A stretch of 64,000 nucleotides of DNA, from positions 62,001-126,000 of the forward strand of contig NZ_LFLS01000004.1 in assembly GCF_001189915.1 (NCBI RefSeq), in the 5' to 3' direction. The first letter of the stretch is position 1, and each line of letters begins with the position of its first letter. A program made the position numbers and the translations under genes. The stretch is from Herbaspirillum autotrophicum (GTDB lineage: Bacteria; Pseudomonadota; Gammaproteobacteria; Burkholderiales; Burkholderiaceae_D). The notes under the pieces were generated by a model. It did no database searches and was not told the DNA's origin. It saw only the letters and a list, made by a program, of their open reading frames with translations. Positions 33,838 through 42,508 of this stretch are shown here, piece by piece.

Positions 33838-35070
33838 ATGCCTCTCCATCCCATGCGCAAATTTCTTTTACCGATGGCCGCACTGCTTGCATTGAGCAAC
33901 GGTGCACAAGCCGAATTTTCCATCCCCGGTTTCGAACTGGTCTACACCACGCCGGTGGAGACCTCGCTCACCAACCCCGACCTGCGCGATCCGCTGACGG
34001 TCTGGAGCGACATGTTCGATGCCGCCCGACAAGAAATCGTGCTGGGCCAGTTTTATGTCGCCGGCAAAGCGAGGGAAGCGACTGATCGCCTGATCGAACG
34101 GCTGGATGCCGCCGGCCGGCGCGGCGTCAAGATTCGTTTTCTGATGGAAGAAAAAGGCCGCTTTGCCTCGGACATGCCGACCATCGAACAATTGCAGAAA
34201 ATTCCCAATCTGGAGTTCCGTTTTATCGAGTTCGGCAAATTGGGCGGTAACGGCATCATTCACGCCAAGTACTTTGTAGTCGATGGCAACAGCGCCTACG
34301 TCGGCAGCCAGAATTTCGACTGGCGTTCCTTCAGCCAGATTCATGAAACCGGCCTACGCATCAGCGATGCCGGCATGGCGCACCAGTTGCAAGCCATTTT
34401 TGAACAAGACTGGCAAGCCCAGGCTTTGATCGCCGCCGGCGAACCGGTGCCGGTGCTGAATCAAAAAACGGTGGCGCCCGATCAGTCGCAGAGCGCCTAT
34501 CTGGTCGCCAGCCCGAATGCCTATAACCCGGCCGGCGTTGGCGACTCCGAAACCACGCTGGTCAATTTGCTGGCCGCGGCCAAATCCGAAGTGCGGGTGC
34601 AATTGCTGGATTACGCGCCGTTGAGCTATGGGCCGAACCGCAGCCGTCCCTACTACGCCGTGATCGACAACGCCATCCGCGCCGCCGCTGCGCGCGGGGT
34701 CAAGATCAAACTGATGGTGTCCAACTGGAATACCGAACAACCGGCGATCCGTTATCTGCAAAGTCTGGCGTTGATACCGGGTGTCGACATCAAGGTCGTG
34801 ACGTTACCGAAAGCCGCCTCCGGTTTCATTCCGTTTGCCCGCGTGATCCATACCAAAGCCATGTCGATTGATGGCCAGGTGGCCTGGATCGGCACCAGCA
34901 ACTGGAGCGGCGGCTATCTGGATAATTCGCGCAATCTGGAAGTGGTGCTGCAAAACGCCGCGATGGCGCAACGCATCGCCAGGCTGCATGAGCAAACCTG
35001 GAATTCACCGTATGCGCACGGCATCGATGTGTTGAAAAATTATCCCAAACCGGTCAAAGGCAAGGAATAA
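33838..35070 (+). CDS. Secreted phospholipase D-superfamily protein, PLD3/PLD4-like
   Basis: A 410-residue protein with a signal peptide (FLLPMAALLALSNGAQA) and two HKD catalytic motifs: HAKYFVVD at residues 142-149 and HTKAMSID at 338-345. Flanking sequence YVGSQNFDWRSF after the first motif and IGTSNWSGGYL after the second, plus PFARVIHTK, resemble animal PLD3/PLD4 and poxvirus K4/F13 proteins more than cardiolipin synthases. PLD3/4 are single-strand exonucleases and transphosphatidylases in lysosomes. The natural substrate here (nucleic acid, phospholipid or other phosphodiester) is unknown, but the enzyme should act in the periplasm or outside. It follows exbB by 19 bases in a Ton operon. 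Start at ATG 33838 or 33853. Confidence 0.82.
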   Translation: MPLHPMRKFLLPMAALLALSNGAQAEFSIPGFELVYTTPVETSLTNPDLRDPLTVWSDMFDAARQEIVLGQFYVAGKAREATDRLIERLDAAGRRGVKIRFLMEEKGRFASDMPTIEQLQKIPNLEFRFIEFGKLGGNGIIHAKYFVVDGNSAYVGSQNFDWRSFSQIHETGLRISDAGMAHQLQAIFEQDWQAQALIAAGEPVPVLNQKTVAPDQSQSAYLVASPNAYNPAGVGDSETTLVNLLAAAKSEVRVQLLDYAPLSYGPNRSRPYYAVIDNAIRAAAARGVKIKLMVSNWNTEQPAIRYLQSLALIPGVDIKVVTLPKAASGFIPFARVIHTKAMSIDGQVAWIGTSNWSGGYLDNSRNLEVVLQNAAMAQRIARLHEQTWNSPYAHGIDVLKNYPKPVKGKE

Positions 35071-35139
35071 GACAGCGCCGGGCAGTCTGGTGCGGACGAC
35101 CATATAATGCTGACGTGACCATCGCAACGGAGATCGTTC

Positions 35140-35982
35140 ATGCAAGATATCAGACGCATCGCACTGCCTGACGGCAAACTGGTTCCCATTCTCGGCCAAG
35201 GCACCTGGAATTTCGGTGAGTCTGCCGGCAGCGCCAAAGCGGAAGTGGCAGCGCTGCAACTGGGCATTGATCTCGGCATGACACTGATCGACACTGCCGA
35301 AATGTATGCCGATGGCGGCGCCGAAAAGATTGTCGGCAAAGCCATCGCCGGCCGCCGCGACGAGGTGTATCTGGTCAGCAAGGTGTTGCCCTCGAATGCA
35401 TCACGGCGGGGCACGGCGCTGGCCTGCGAAGCCAGCCTGCGCCGCCTCGGCACCGACCATATCGATCTGTATCTGTTGCACTGGATGGGCTCTTGTCCGC
35501 TGGCGGAAACCGTGGCGGCACTGGAGACATTGGTGACTCAGGGCAAGATCGGCAGCTGGGGCGTCAGCAATCTGGATACCGATGAGATACAGGAATTGCT
35601 GACGCTGGAACATGGCGACGCGGTGCAAACCGATCAGGTGTTGTACAACCTGGCGCGGCGCGGCATCGAATATGATTTGTTGCCGTATTGCCGGCAACAT
35701 GACATCCCGCTCATGGCTTACTCACCCATCGAACAAGGCCGCCTGTTGCAACATCCGGCACTTGCCGCAGTCAGCCGCCGTCATGCAGCCACGCCGGCGC
35801 AAATCGCACTGGCATGGGTGCTGCGCGAAGCGGGCGTGATTGCGATTCCCAAGGCCGGCAGCCTGGCACATGTCAAAGAAAATCGCGCTTGCGTCGATAT
35901 CGCCTTGACCGCCATCGACCTGCAAGAACTCGACAGCGCCTTTCCGGCGCCGCGCAAAAAGCAATCGCTGGCGATGTTGTAG
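35140..35982 (+). CDS. Aldo/keto reductase
   Basis: A 280-residue reductase of the aldo/keto family, related to YeaE-like and 2,5-diketogluconate-type proteins. The tetrad is readable: Asp and Tyr in LIDTAEMYADGGAEKIVG, Lys in LVSKVLP and His in YLLHWMG. The cofactor end IAIPKAGSLAHVKEN is typical. ATG 35140 has ACGGAGATCGTTC upstream. It lies 69 bases after the PLD gene on the same strand, so it could share the transcript, although its function does not suggest it. The convergent PepSY gene ends four bases beyond its stop. Confidence 0.88.
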   Translation: MQDIRRIALPDGKLVPILGQGTWNFGESAGSAKAEVAALQLGIDLGMTLIDTAEMYADGGAEKIVGKAIAGRRDEVYLVSKVLPSNASRRGTALACEASLRRLGTDHIDLYLLHWMGSCPLAETVAALETLVTQGKIGSWGVSNLDTDEIQELLTLEHGDAVQTDQVLYNLARRGIEYDLLPYCRQHDIPLMAYSPIEQGRLLQHPALAAVSRRHAATPAQIALAWVLREAGVIAIPKAGSLAHVKENRACVDIALTAIDLQELDSAFPAPRKKQSLAML

Positions 35983-35986
35983 ATCA

Positions 35987-37567
35987 TCAGGCTGCCGCCC
36001 ACACGCTGTCACGCGGCCCGTGTTTTACCCGGTGTGCGGTAGCGTGCGCCATGCCGGCAAAGCAGAAGGCCCCTGTCAATCCCAGCAGATCAACGCCGAG
36101 AGCGGCACTGTCGGCATGCGCCCACCATCCGAGCGCCGGCAAGCACCATCCCGCTGCGCTGCTCAGCGGTATCAGCAAGGTCGCACCGGCTGCCAGCCAC
36201 AGTAAGCCGACTGCGGCACGCGGTGCACCACGCAACAAGGTCCAGCCGACACTACCCAGAAAGACGCTGTAATAGACATAGCGATGCCAGTTGTTGAGAT
36301 CGGCGACATGCCCGTACAACACCTTGCCCGCTACCAGCGTCAGCGACAACCCGGCGACGCAACCGAGCGTAACGCCAACGGTCAGCGCTGCCAATACGCG
36401 GGTAGAACGACGCTGTGTCATTGTCGCGGCAGCGTTGCGTTGTGCCTTGCGGCGCGATTCTATCCACAACAGATTGCCGGAGTAAAACAGAAATGCCCCG
36501 GCCAGCCCGAGAAAGAAATAGGCCCAGCGTACCGGCGCGCCGCCATAAGAACCGAAGTGCAGCGCGAAGAAAGATGACACCGACGCCATCCAATTGGATT
36601 GCAGACCGCCCATGTATTCGCCGTGCAAGATCGCGCCATCAACCGCACTGACCAGTACCAGCGCGCCTTTGGCCGAGCGCTGCATGCAACATGGCTGATC
36701 GCCGGTAATCCAGACTGCGGCGCCGGCACTGCCGGCAGCACGGAAACGCAAGGTATGCGGAGCAAACCCCGCAAGCTGTTGTGACAGCCGCGTCGTCAGC
36801 ACCGCCAGCGGCAATAGCGGCGCCGGTGCCGGATCCGGTTTGGCGGCAGCGAACGGACCGCTGTCACGCCACATTTGTTCAAAGCGTGGTTCGCCATAGA
36901 CGACCGGCTTTTGCGTGTCATAGATAATGTCGTGCAACCCGAATACCACCGCACTCAATGCCATGACCAGGTGAAACGGCAAGCTCACGATGCCGATCAC
37001 ATTATGCGCATCGAGCCACATGCGTTTGAGATTGTGGCCCACCCGGAAGGCAAAAAAATCCTTGAACAAGGTCGGCCACAGGATGATGATGCCGGAGATC
37101 AGGGCCACGAAATACAAGGCACTGACCACCCCCATGATCCCCGCGCCCCACTCCGGTCCGAACGGCAAGCCGGCGGTACGGTGCACGATATCGATGAATT
37201 CCGCCAGATCGGATGGCTGGCGCTGATCGATGGTGAGACTGCCGTCCGGATTCTGCGTCGCCGTCCACCCTTGCGCCGCACCGCGCGGTTGCCAGGTAAT
37301 GCGATGAGGCACCTGATTGCCATCGCCCAGATGCAGTGTGAAATCGGCCCGGGCATCGGGGCGCGCCGCCAGCGTTTGCGCCAGCAACGCATCGGCAGCG
37401 GCATAGGCTCCCGATGTGGTCGCTGCCGGCGGCGATGCCCAGCGTGTCAGCGGCGCCTTGAACATGGTCAGCGCACCGGCGTAAAAAGCGATGAACAACG
37501 CCAGCCCGGCGACGATGCCAGTCCAGGTATGGACGGTCTTGTAGGTACGAAGTGTTTCGGCGCGCAT
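35987..37567 (-). CDS. PepSY-associated transmembrane protein of the iron operon
   Basis: A 526-residue inner-membrane protein. The first helix with histidine (TYKTVHTWTGIVAGLALFIAFYAGAL) and later segments (GAGIMGVVSALYFVALISGIIILWP, DAHNVIGIVSLPFHLVMALSAVVFG, YVYYSVFLGSVGWTLL) match PepSY-TM iron uptake proteins, proposed ferric-siderophore reductases of the inner membrane (FoxB/PiuB-like). The long C-terminal extension adds several helices. The start is ATG 37567 by alignment; the ribosome-binding site is weak and translation may couple to the preceding gene, 13 bases away. It closes the fecI-fecR-receptor-DUF3325-DUF3649-PepSY series. Confidence 0.85.
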   Translation of the reverse strand: MRAETLRTYKTVHTWTGIVAGLALFIAFYAGALTMFKAPLTRWASPPAATTSGAYAAADALLAQTLAARPDARADFTLHLGDGNQVPHRITWQPRGAAQGWTATQNPDGSLTIDQRQPSDLAEFIDIVHRTAGLPFGPEWGAGIMGVVSALYFVALISGIIILWPTLFKDFFAFRVGHNLKRMWLDAHNVIGIVSLPFHLVMALSAVVFGLHDIIYDTQKPVVYGEPRFEQMWRDSGPFAAAKPDPAPAPLLPLAVLTTRLSQQLAGFAPHTLRFRAAGSAGAAVWITGDQPCCMQRSAKGALVLVSAVDGAILHGEYMGGLQSNWMASVSSFFALHFGSYGGAPVRWAYFFLGLAGAFLFYSGNLLWIESRRKAQRNAAATMTQRRSTRVLAALTVGVTLGCVAGLSLTLVAGKVLYGHVADLNNWHRYVYYSVFLGSVGWTLLRGAPRAAVGLLWLAAGATLLIPLSSAAGWCLPALGWWAHADSAALGVDLLGLTGAFCFAGMAHATAHRVKHGPRDSVWAAA

Positions 37568-37580
37568 GGAAGAAGTCAGT

Positions 37581-37874
37581 TCAGGCCAGCCAGTAACGCA
37601 GCAGCCGCAGCACGGCAAAGGCCAGCAGGTTGACCAGTCCCAGCCAGAGCCATGCCTGCCGCGCGCGGCGAAACAGGAACACGCTGCACAGCACGGCCAG
37701 CCATAATGGCGGGACCAGCCACATGGTGAATTGGTATTTGTTGAGCGGCGTCAACCCGCCCGGACCGATCCAGGCGAACCAGCCCGACAGCGCCAGCGCC
37801 AGACCGTACCCGAGAATGACTCCGGCCAATGTTTTGAACAGCCAGCTCAACTGCGTTGTGTGGGCGGCCGCCAT
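37581..37874 (-). CDS. DUF3649-like small membrane protein
   Basis: A 97-residue protein with three hydrophobic helices (FKTLAGVILGYGLALALSGWFAW, FTMWLVPPLWLAVLCSVFLF, AWLWLGLVNLLAFAVLRLL). Size, helix number and place between a DUF3325 gene and a PepSY-TM gene fit the DUF3649 family of iron-uptake-associated proteins. ATG 37874 has AGGA about nine bases upstream and lies four bases after the preceding stop. The function is unknown; a role in the same metal reductase complex is inferred. Confidence 0.65.
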   Translation of the reverse strand: MAAAHTTQLSWLFKTLAGVILGYGLALALSGWFAWIGPGGLTPLNKYQFTMWLVPPLWLAVLCSVFLFRRARQAWLWLGLVNLLAFAVLRLLRYWLA

Positions 37875-37878
37875 GCGC

Positions 37879-38172
37879 TCAGTCCTGCGCATGCCGGGAA
37901 ACGCCGATACGTCGCGTCTGACGCCACGCCGCCAGATACGGCAGCGCGATCCAGATTGTCATGAGCAACGCCAGGGCGCTGAAAAACCCGGCTGCCGGAT
38001 GCAGCGCCTGCATCCATAGCGCCACTCCGGCGAGCAGCGACAAGACGCCAATAACCCGTATCCGGAATCGGGCCAGCTGCGGTCTCAGCAACCGCTGGTG
38101 CGGTGCTGCCAGATATATCGCGACGGCGCCGACGGCGGTCAGCAAACCCGCCAGCGCATGCCCGAACATCAT
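37879..38172 (-). CDS. DUF3325-like small membrane protein
   Basis: A 97-residue protein with three helices (MFGHALAGLLTAVGAVAIYLAA, IRVIGVLSLLAGVALWMQAL, FSALALLMTIWIALPYLAAW). It matches the DUF3325 type found after siderophore receptors in beta- and gammaproteobacteria. The ATG at 38172 overlaps the receptor stop by one base, with a second ATG immediately after, indicating translational coupling. The histidine and arginine-rich tail is cytoplasmic by prediction. Function unknown. Confidence 0.7.
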   Translation of the reverse strand: MMFGHALAGLLTAVGAVAIYLAAPHQRLLRPQLARFRIRVIGVLSLLAGVALWMQALHPAAGFFSALALLMTIWIALPYLAAWRQTRRIGVSRHAQD

Positions 38173-40706
38173 TACCAACCGTAAGACAGCGTCGCCGTGG
38201 CGGTACGCGCGGCGCCGTAGTTGCACGGCGAACCCATGACCGACAGGCAATGCGAAACATACGTCTTGTCCGACACGTTGGCCACCGTCAGACGCAGCCT
38301 GGCGCCCTTCCATGCCGCACCGAGTTCACCCAGATTGTAAGAGGCGCCGAGGTCCCACAGGAACAACGACGGGATACGCAACTGCGCCAGATAACTGTCG
38401 GAAGTATCGTATTCCGAGGTATAGCGACCGCCGATACCGGCCTGCAATCCCGGTACGCTTTCGAAGCGATAATCGACCCAGGCCGAAGCCTGATGGCGCG
38501 GCGTGCGCAACATGTTGCGGCCGATCGCTAACGGGTTGCTGCTTTGCCGCACTTCGGATGAAGTGTAAGAATACGCGGCCAGCAGACTCACGCGGTTGGA
38601 GATATCGGCCTTGACTTCCAGTTCCAGACCGCGCACCCGCTGTTCGCCCACTTGCAAAGAAAACTGGGTATTGAGCGGATCGGGAGTACGACCATTTTTC
38701 AAATCATTCTGATACAGCGACAAAGTGGCGAACCCCCAGCCATTGAGCGGTTCGTACTTGACGCCGACTTCAGCCTGCTTGCCCGTCTGCGGCCGGAAAA
38801 TATTGCCCAGCCGGTCGACTCCCGGAGTCGGCAGGAATGAGGTCGAATAGCTGGCGTATGGCGCCAGTCCGTTGGCCATCAGATAGGTGAGGCCGACCCG
38901 GCCCGTGGTGGCGCTGTCGTCAGTCGTCTTGGTCACGGCAGTGATACGGTTGAGCGAATCGATTTTCGATTGATCACGACGCAAGCCGATGGTACCGATC
39001 AGGCTGCCATAGCGAATCTGATCTTGCAGGTACACACCGGTTTGTGTCAGTTCCTGATAGCTCGATGAACTGAACACGGTCGGCCGGGTAATTGCCTGCC
39101 CGTACACCGGATTGAAAATATCCAGCGTCGGCACGCCCACTGCACTGTTGGCGAAATTGTAGGACAGCTTGCCGCGGGTGTAGTCGAGCCCGGCCAGAAT
39201 CGTATGGCTCAGCGGCCCGGTGCGCACGCGCGCTTCGAGCTGGTTATCCACCGAGAAGGAACGGACATCGTCATCCGAAATGGCAGAAACGCGGTTGAGC
39301 GTGCGGCCATTGGCCTGCAACGCCACAAACGGATGCGCCCGCACCAGGAACATATCCTGTTGCGCATGGCCGTAACGCAGATTCTGGCGCACCGACCAGG
39401 TATCGTCGAAGCGATGTTCAAATGCGTAACCGAGCGACAGGTATTCACGATGGAACGTATCGGTGGTTGGTTCGCCGAGATACAGGTTGCGTGGAATCTG
39501 TCCGGCCGGGTTCGGTTGCAGGGTACCCACCACCGGATAGAACCGCGCGCTCATCAAGGGATCATCTTTTTGGTAATACGCCTGCAAGGTCAGCGAGGTC
39601 GCCGCCGATGGCCGCCAGGTCAGACTGGGTGCCACCATGGTCTGACGGTCACGCTCCATGTCCACTTGCGTATGGGCATTGCGTTCCAGCGCCACCAGGC
39701 GGTACAGCCATTGGCCGTCCTGATCCAGCGGACCGGTGAGGTCGGCCGCGATCTGCGCGCCACCGAAATTGGTGGTCGAGATTTCCACTGCGCGCTGCGC
39801 TTCGGCCAGCGGTCGCTTGGTAACCTGATTGAGCATGCCGCCCGGCACCGCCTTGCCATACAGCACCGAGGCCGGGCCCTTGATCACCTCCACCCGTTCC
39901 AGCGCATAAGCGTTGATGCGCGGTACCGCGTAGTTGAGCGGATCGCCCGGCAATGCCAGGCCGTCTACCCATTGCGTGCCGAAGGTATCGTAGCCGCGAA
40001 TGTAATTCCAGTCGTAACGCACATCGAAACCATTCGGTTCGGCCAGTACGCCGGCCGTATAGCGCAAGGCTTCAGCCACGGTGCGGGCGCCCTGATCATC
40101 CATCTGCACGCGCGTAATGACATTGACCAGTTGCGGATTTTCCAGCAGGGAAGTATCGGTCTTGCTGCCGCTGGTGCTGCGGCGGGCGACATAGCCGCTG
40201 GTCGGACCGAGCGGGTCTTCCTGCCGGTTGCTGGCGCCGACGATCACCGCCGGCAAGATGCCATTGCCGGCGCTGCTGCTGCCACCGGTCTGGCGTTTCA
40301 GCGTCAGGGTGCCGTTGCCGGTATCGACGATGGCCAGGTTGGTACCGGCCAACAGACGCGCCACGCCGTCACTGAAACCGTACTGCCCTTGCAGTCCGGG
40401 ACTGCGCAAACCCTCGACCATGGCCGGCGGATAGACCAGCAAGATACCGGAAGTTTTGGCGAATGCCGTCAATGCTCCTTCCAGCGGGCCGGCCGGAATC
40501 GCATAGGATTTGCGCGCCGGTTCGGCCTGATTGCTTTCTGCCAGCGCCACCTGACTGACGCCGGCGCCGCCCACGCTCAACGTCGCCGCTGCCATGCTCA
40601 GCACGGCGCGCCGGATCGATGGCGCCAGCGGCGACAATCCGGTAACGGCGTTACGGAGAGCGGGAGAGCGGTGCGCGCTGCGGTGATTTTTTCTGGTCAC
40701 GGACAT
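38172..40706 (-). CDS. FecA/FpvA-like TonB-dependent siderophore receptor with signalling domain
   Basis: An 844-residue receptor. After the signal region comes an STN signalling domain (KSYAIPAGPLEGALTAFAKTSG and LAIVDTGNGTLTLKR), which contacts the anti-sigma factor in the periplasm. The plug has YIRGYDTFGTQWVDGLALPG and ERVEVIKGPASVLYGKAVPGGMLNQVTKRP, typical of siderophore receptors; the barrel ends in TATLSYGW with a terminal aromatic. ATG 40706 has AAGGAATCAGGAAATC and is preferred over 40748. It lies downstream of fecR- and fecI-like genes, so it is expected to signal substrate binding to them. The siderophore is not identifiable; hydroxamate receptors of the FhuE/FoxA type are the closest in style. 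Confidence 0.92.
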   Translation of the reverse strand: MSVTRKNHRSAHRSPALRNAVTGLSPLAPSIRRAVLSMAAATLSVGGAGVSQVALAESNQAEPARKSYAIPAGPLEGALTAFAKTSGILLVYPPAMVEGLRSPGLQGQYGFSDGVARLLAGTNLAIVDTGNGTLTLKRQTGGSSSAGNGILPAVIVGASNRQEDPLGPTSGYVARRSTSGSKTDTSLLENPQLVNVITRVQMDDQGARTVAEALRYTAGVLAEPNGFDVRYDWNYIRGYDTFGTQWVDGLALPGDPLNYAVPRINAYALERVEVIKGPASVLYGKAVPGGMLNQVTKRPLAEAQRAVEISTTNFGGAQIAADLTGPLDQDGQWLYRLVALERNAHTQVDMERDRQTMVAPSLTWRPSAATSLTLQAYYQKDDPLMSARFYPVVGTLQPNPAGQIPRNLYLGEPTTDTFHREYLSLGYAFEHRFDDTWSVRQNLRYGHAQQDMFLVRAHPFVALQANGRTLNRVSAISDDDVRSFSVDNQLEARVRTGPLSHTILAGLDYTRGKLSYNFANSAVGVPTLDIFNPVYGQAITRPTVFSSSSYQELTQTGVYLQDQIRYGSLIGTIGLRRDQSKIDSLNRITAVTKTTDDSATTGRVGLTYLMANGLAPYASYSTSFLPTPGVDRLGNIFRPQTGKQAEVGVKYEPLNGWGFATLSLYQNDLKNGRTPDPLNTQFSLQVGEQRVRGLELEVKADISNRVSLLAAYSYTSSEVRQSSNPLAIGRNMLRTPRHQASAWVDYRFESVPGLQAGIGGRYTSEYDTSDSYLAQLRIPSLFLWDLGASYNLGELGAAWKGARLRLTVANVSDKTYVSHCLSVMGSPCNYGAARTATATLSYGW

Positions 40707-40799
40707 GATTTCCTGATTCCTTGCTTCGATAGAGTTGAATGGCTTCACCTCTGATGTCGCGCAGGACTGGAAAAGGTACAGAAGATTTTTATATTTTTT

Positions 40800-41801
40800 T
40801 CACGCCGCCGGCGGCAGCGCAATGATGCGGGTCCAGTACCGGGCAAAGGTGCTGACCCGGATCGGCAATACTTCGGCCAGCGATACCAGTATGCGGTCGG
40901 TACTCCGCAACGGAAATACGCCGGATACCCGCAAATCGGCACTGGCCGGATCGCAAGACAGATAGCCCGGCCGGTAACGTCCGAGTTCGGCAATGAAGTC
41001 GCCGAGCCGCTGATTGGAAGCCACCAGCACGCCTTCGGTCCAGGCCGCTTCCGACCCGAGCGGCTGTGGCGGTGCCAATACCCGTTGTGCATCAAAACTG
41101 GCAGCCTGACCGGCGTCGATACGCACCACGTTGCCCGGCGCGGTGGCCGGGATCAATTCCACGGCGCCTTCCAGCACCGCCACATGGCTGACCCCGCCGT
41201 CCTGCCGGATCATGAATCTGGTGCCGAGCGCCCGCACGCGCCCGGCTGCGGTTTGCGCCATGAACGGACGCGCCGGGGTGGCAGTATCTTTGGCGGTGGT
41301 GATCATCAGCTCGCCGTGCACCAGATGCACCAGCCGCAGACTGTCGTCATAGCGGACATTGACGGCGGTGTTGGTATTGAGGTCGAGCCGGGTGCCGTCG
41401 GCCAGCCTGACATTGCGCCGCTCGCCGGTGGCGGTCCGCAATTGGCTGTTCCAGCTTTGCCACAGCATGGTTTCCGAAGTCAGCCAGGCAGCGGTGCCTG
41501 CCGTCAGCGCCAGCGACAACGTCTTGAGCGCCTTGCGCCGCTGTCGTGACGGCGGCGCTGCCAGCGTCGCAATCGCGGTATTGGCAGACAAGCCATCCAT
41601 GCGACCGCGCAACTGCTGATTGACCTGTTCGATGTGGTGCCAGGCGCGTTCATGTTCAGGATCGGCGGCACGCCAGCGTTGCCACTCGGCCCGGCTGGCG
41701 CTGTCGGCGCTGCCGGACCACAAATGCACCAGCCACTCGACGGCCTTGTCGACCACTTGCGCATTGAGCGGCGGCGATGCAGTCGCGGAAGTATTTTTCA
41801 T
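40800..41801 (-). CDS. FecR-like anti-sigma factor/regulator
   Basis: A 333-residue single-pass membrane regulator. The N-terminal cytoplasmic domain has AVEWLVHLWSG and WRAADPEHERAWHHIEQV, the FecR signature. One helix follows around residue 95 (TLSLALTAGTAAWLT). The periplasmic part carries ATGERRNVRLADGTRLDLNTNTAVNVRY and GRVRALGTRFMIRQ, typical FecR blocks, then a secretin/STN-like C-terminal domain (LGDFIAELGRYRPGYLSCDP). It transmits the receptor state to the sigma factor. ATG 41801 overlaps the sigma stop region (two bases apart), so translation is coupled. Confidence 0.9.
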   Translation of the reverse strand: MKNTSATASPPLNAQVVDKAVEWLVHLWSGSADSASRAEWQRWRAADPEHERAWHHIEQVNQQLRGRMDGLSANTAIATLAAPPSRQRRKALKTLSLALTAGTAAWLTSETMLWQSWNSQLRTATGERRNVRLADGTRLDLNTNTAVNVRYDDSLRLVHLVHGELMITTAKDTATPARPFMAQTAAGRVRALGTRFMIRQDGGVSHVAVLEGAVELIPATAPGNVVRIDAGQAASFDAQRVLAPPQPLGSEAAWTEGVLVASNQRLGDFIAELGRYRPGYLSCDPASADLRVSGVFPLRSTDRILVSLAEVLPIRVSTFARYWTRIIALPPAA

Positions 41802-41802
41802 G

Positions 41803-42318
41803 TCAGAAAGGCCCGCCGCCGGCATCCGGGAAATAGCAGTGACGAATCGCCCGTGCCATGTATTGCTTGACCGAACTGAGCGACACATCGAGTCGCTCGG
41901 CAATTTCGGCATAGGGCATGCCGTCGATTTGCGCCCACAAAAAGGCAGTCCTGACCTTGGCCGGCAAGCCGTCCAGGATGCGATCGATTTCCAGCAAGGT
42001 TTCAATCAGGATGGCCTGTGTTTCTGGCGACGGCACTTCGGGTTCAGGCAAATGGGCAATCGTCGCCAGATAGGCGCGCTCCACTTCGAGATGACGGAAG
42101 TAGCTGGCCAGCACCCGTTTGGCGATGGTCACCAGAAATGCGCGCGGCGTTTCTATGGCAGCCGTATTGCGCGCTTCGATCACGCGCATGTAGGTGTCGT
42201 GCACCAGATCGGCGGCATTGTGCGGGCAGCCGGTTTTCTGACGCAACCAGCCCTGCAGCCAGCTGTGGTGGTCACTGTATAACTGGGAAACAGGATCGGA
42301 CGAACTTGCGATGGGCAC
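41803..42318 (-). CDS. ECF sigma factor, FecI-like
   Basis: A 171-residue extracytoplasmic-function sigma factor of the iron-starvation group. Region 2 reads SDHHSWLQGWLRQKTGCPHNAADLVHDTYMRV; region 4 reads LDGLPAKVRTAFLWAQIDGMPYAEIAERLDVSLSSVKQYM. The start is GTG 42318 with GGAG seven bases upstream. It would transcribe the receptor and PepSY genes when the siderophore is bound. A Fur-box-like sequence about 100 bases upstream suggests that its own expression requires iron limitation. Confidence 0.92.
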   Translation of the reverse strand: MPIASSSDPVSQLYSDHHSWLQGWLRQKTGCPHNAADLVHDTYMRVIEARNTAAIETPRAFLVTIAKRVLASYFRHLEVERAYLATIAHLPEPEVPSPETQAILIETLLEIDRILDGLPAKVRTAFLWAQIDGMPYAEIAERLDVSLSSVKQYMARAIRHCYFPDAGGGPF

Positions 42319-42413
42319 GACATGCTCCGGAAACGATGCGGCAAGAGTAGGTCAACACCCTGGCATCATCAAGCTGGCTGGCGGTCCGGAACGGTTGGCG
42401 CTGGCTTGCCTTA

Positions 42414-42432
42414 GTTGAGAATAGTTCTCATT
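42414..42432 (-). promoter_or_regulatory. Fur box upstream of the fecI-like gene
   Basis: GTTGAGAATAGTTCTCATT contains the dyad GAGAA-TAG-TTCTC and strongly resembles the Fur/iron boxes usual before FecI-type sigma genes (AATGAGAATnATTCTCATT). It lies about 100 bases upstream of GTG 42318. Confidence 0.7.
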
Positions 42433-42508
42433 GTTGCATCCGGCTGCAGCCAGCGTCAATCTCTTCATGCTGCATGTTGTGGCGGGAGAACAGCCTCCCT
42501 GCCCGAAT

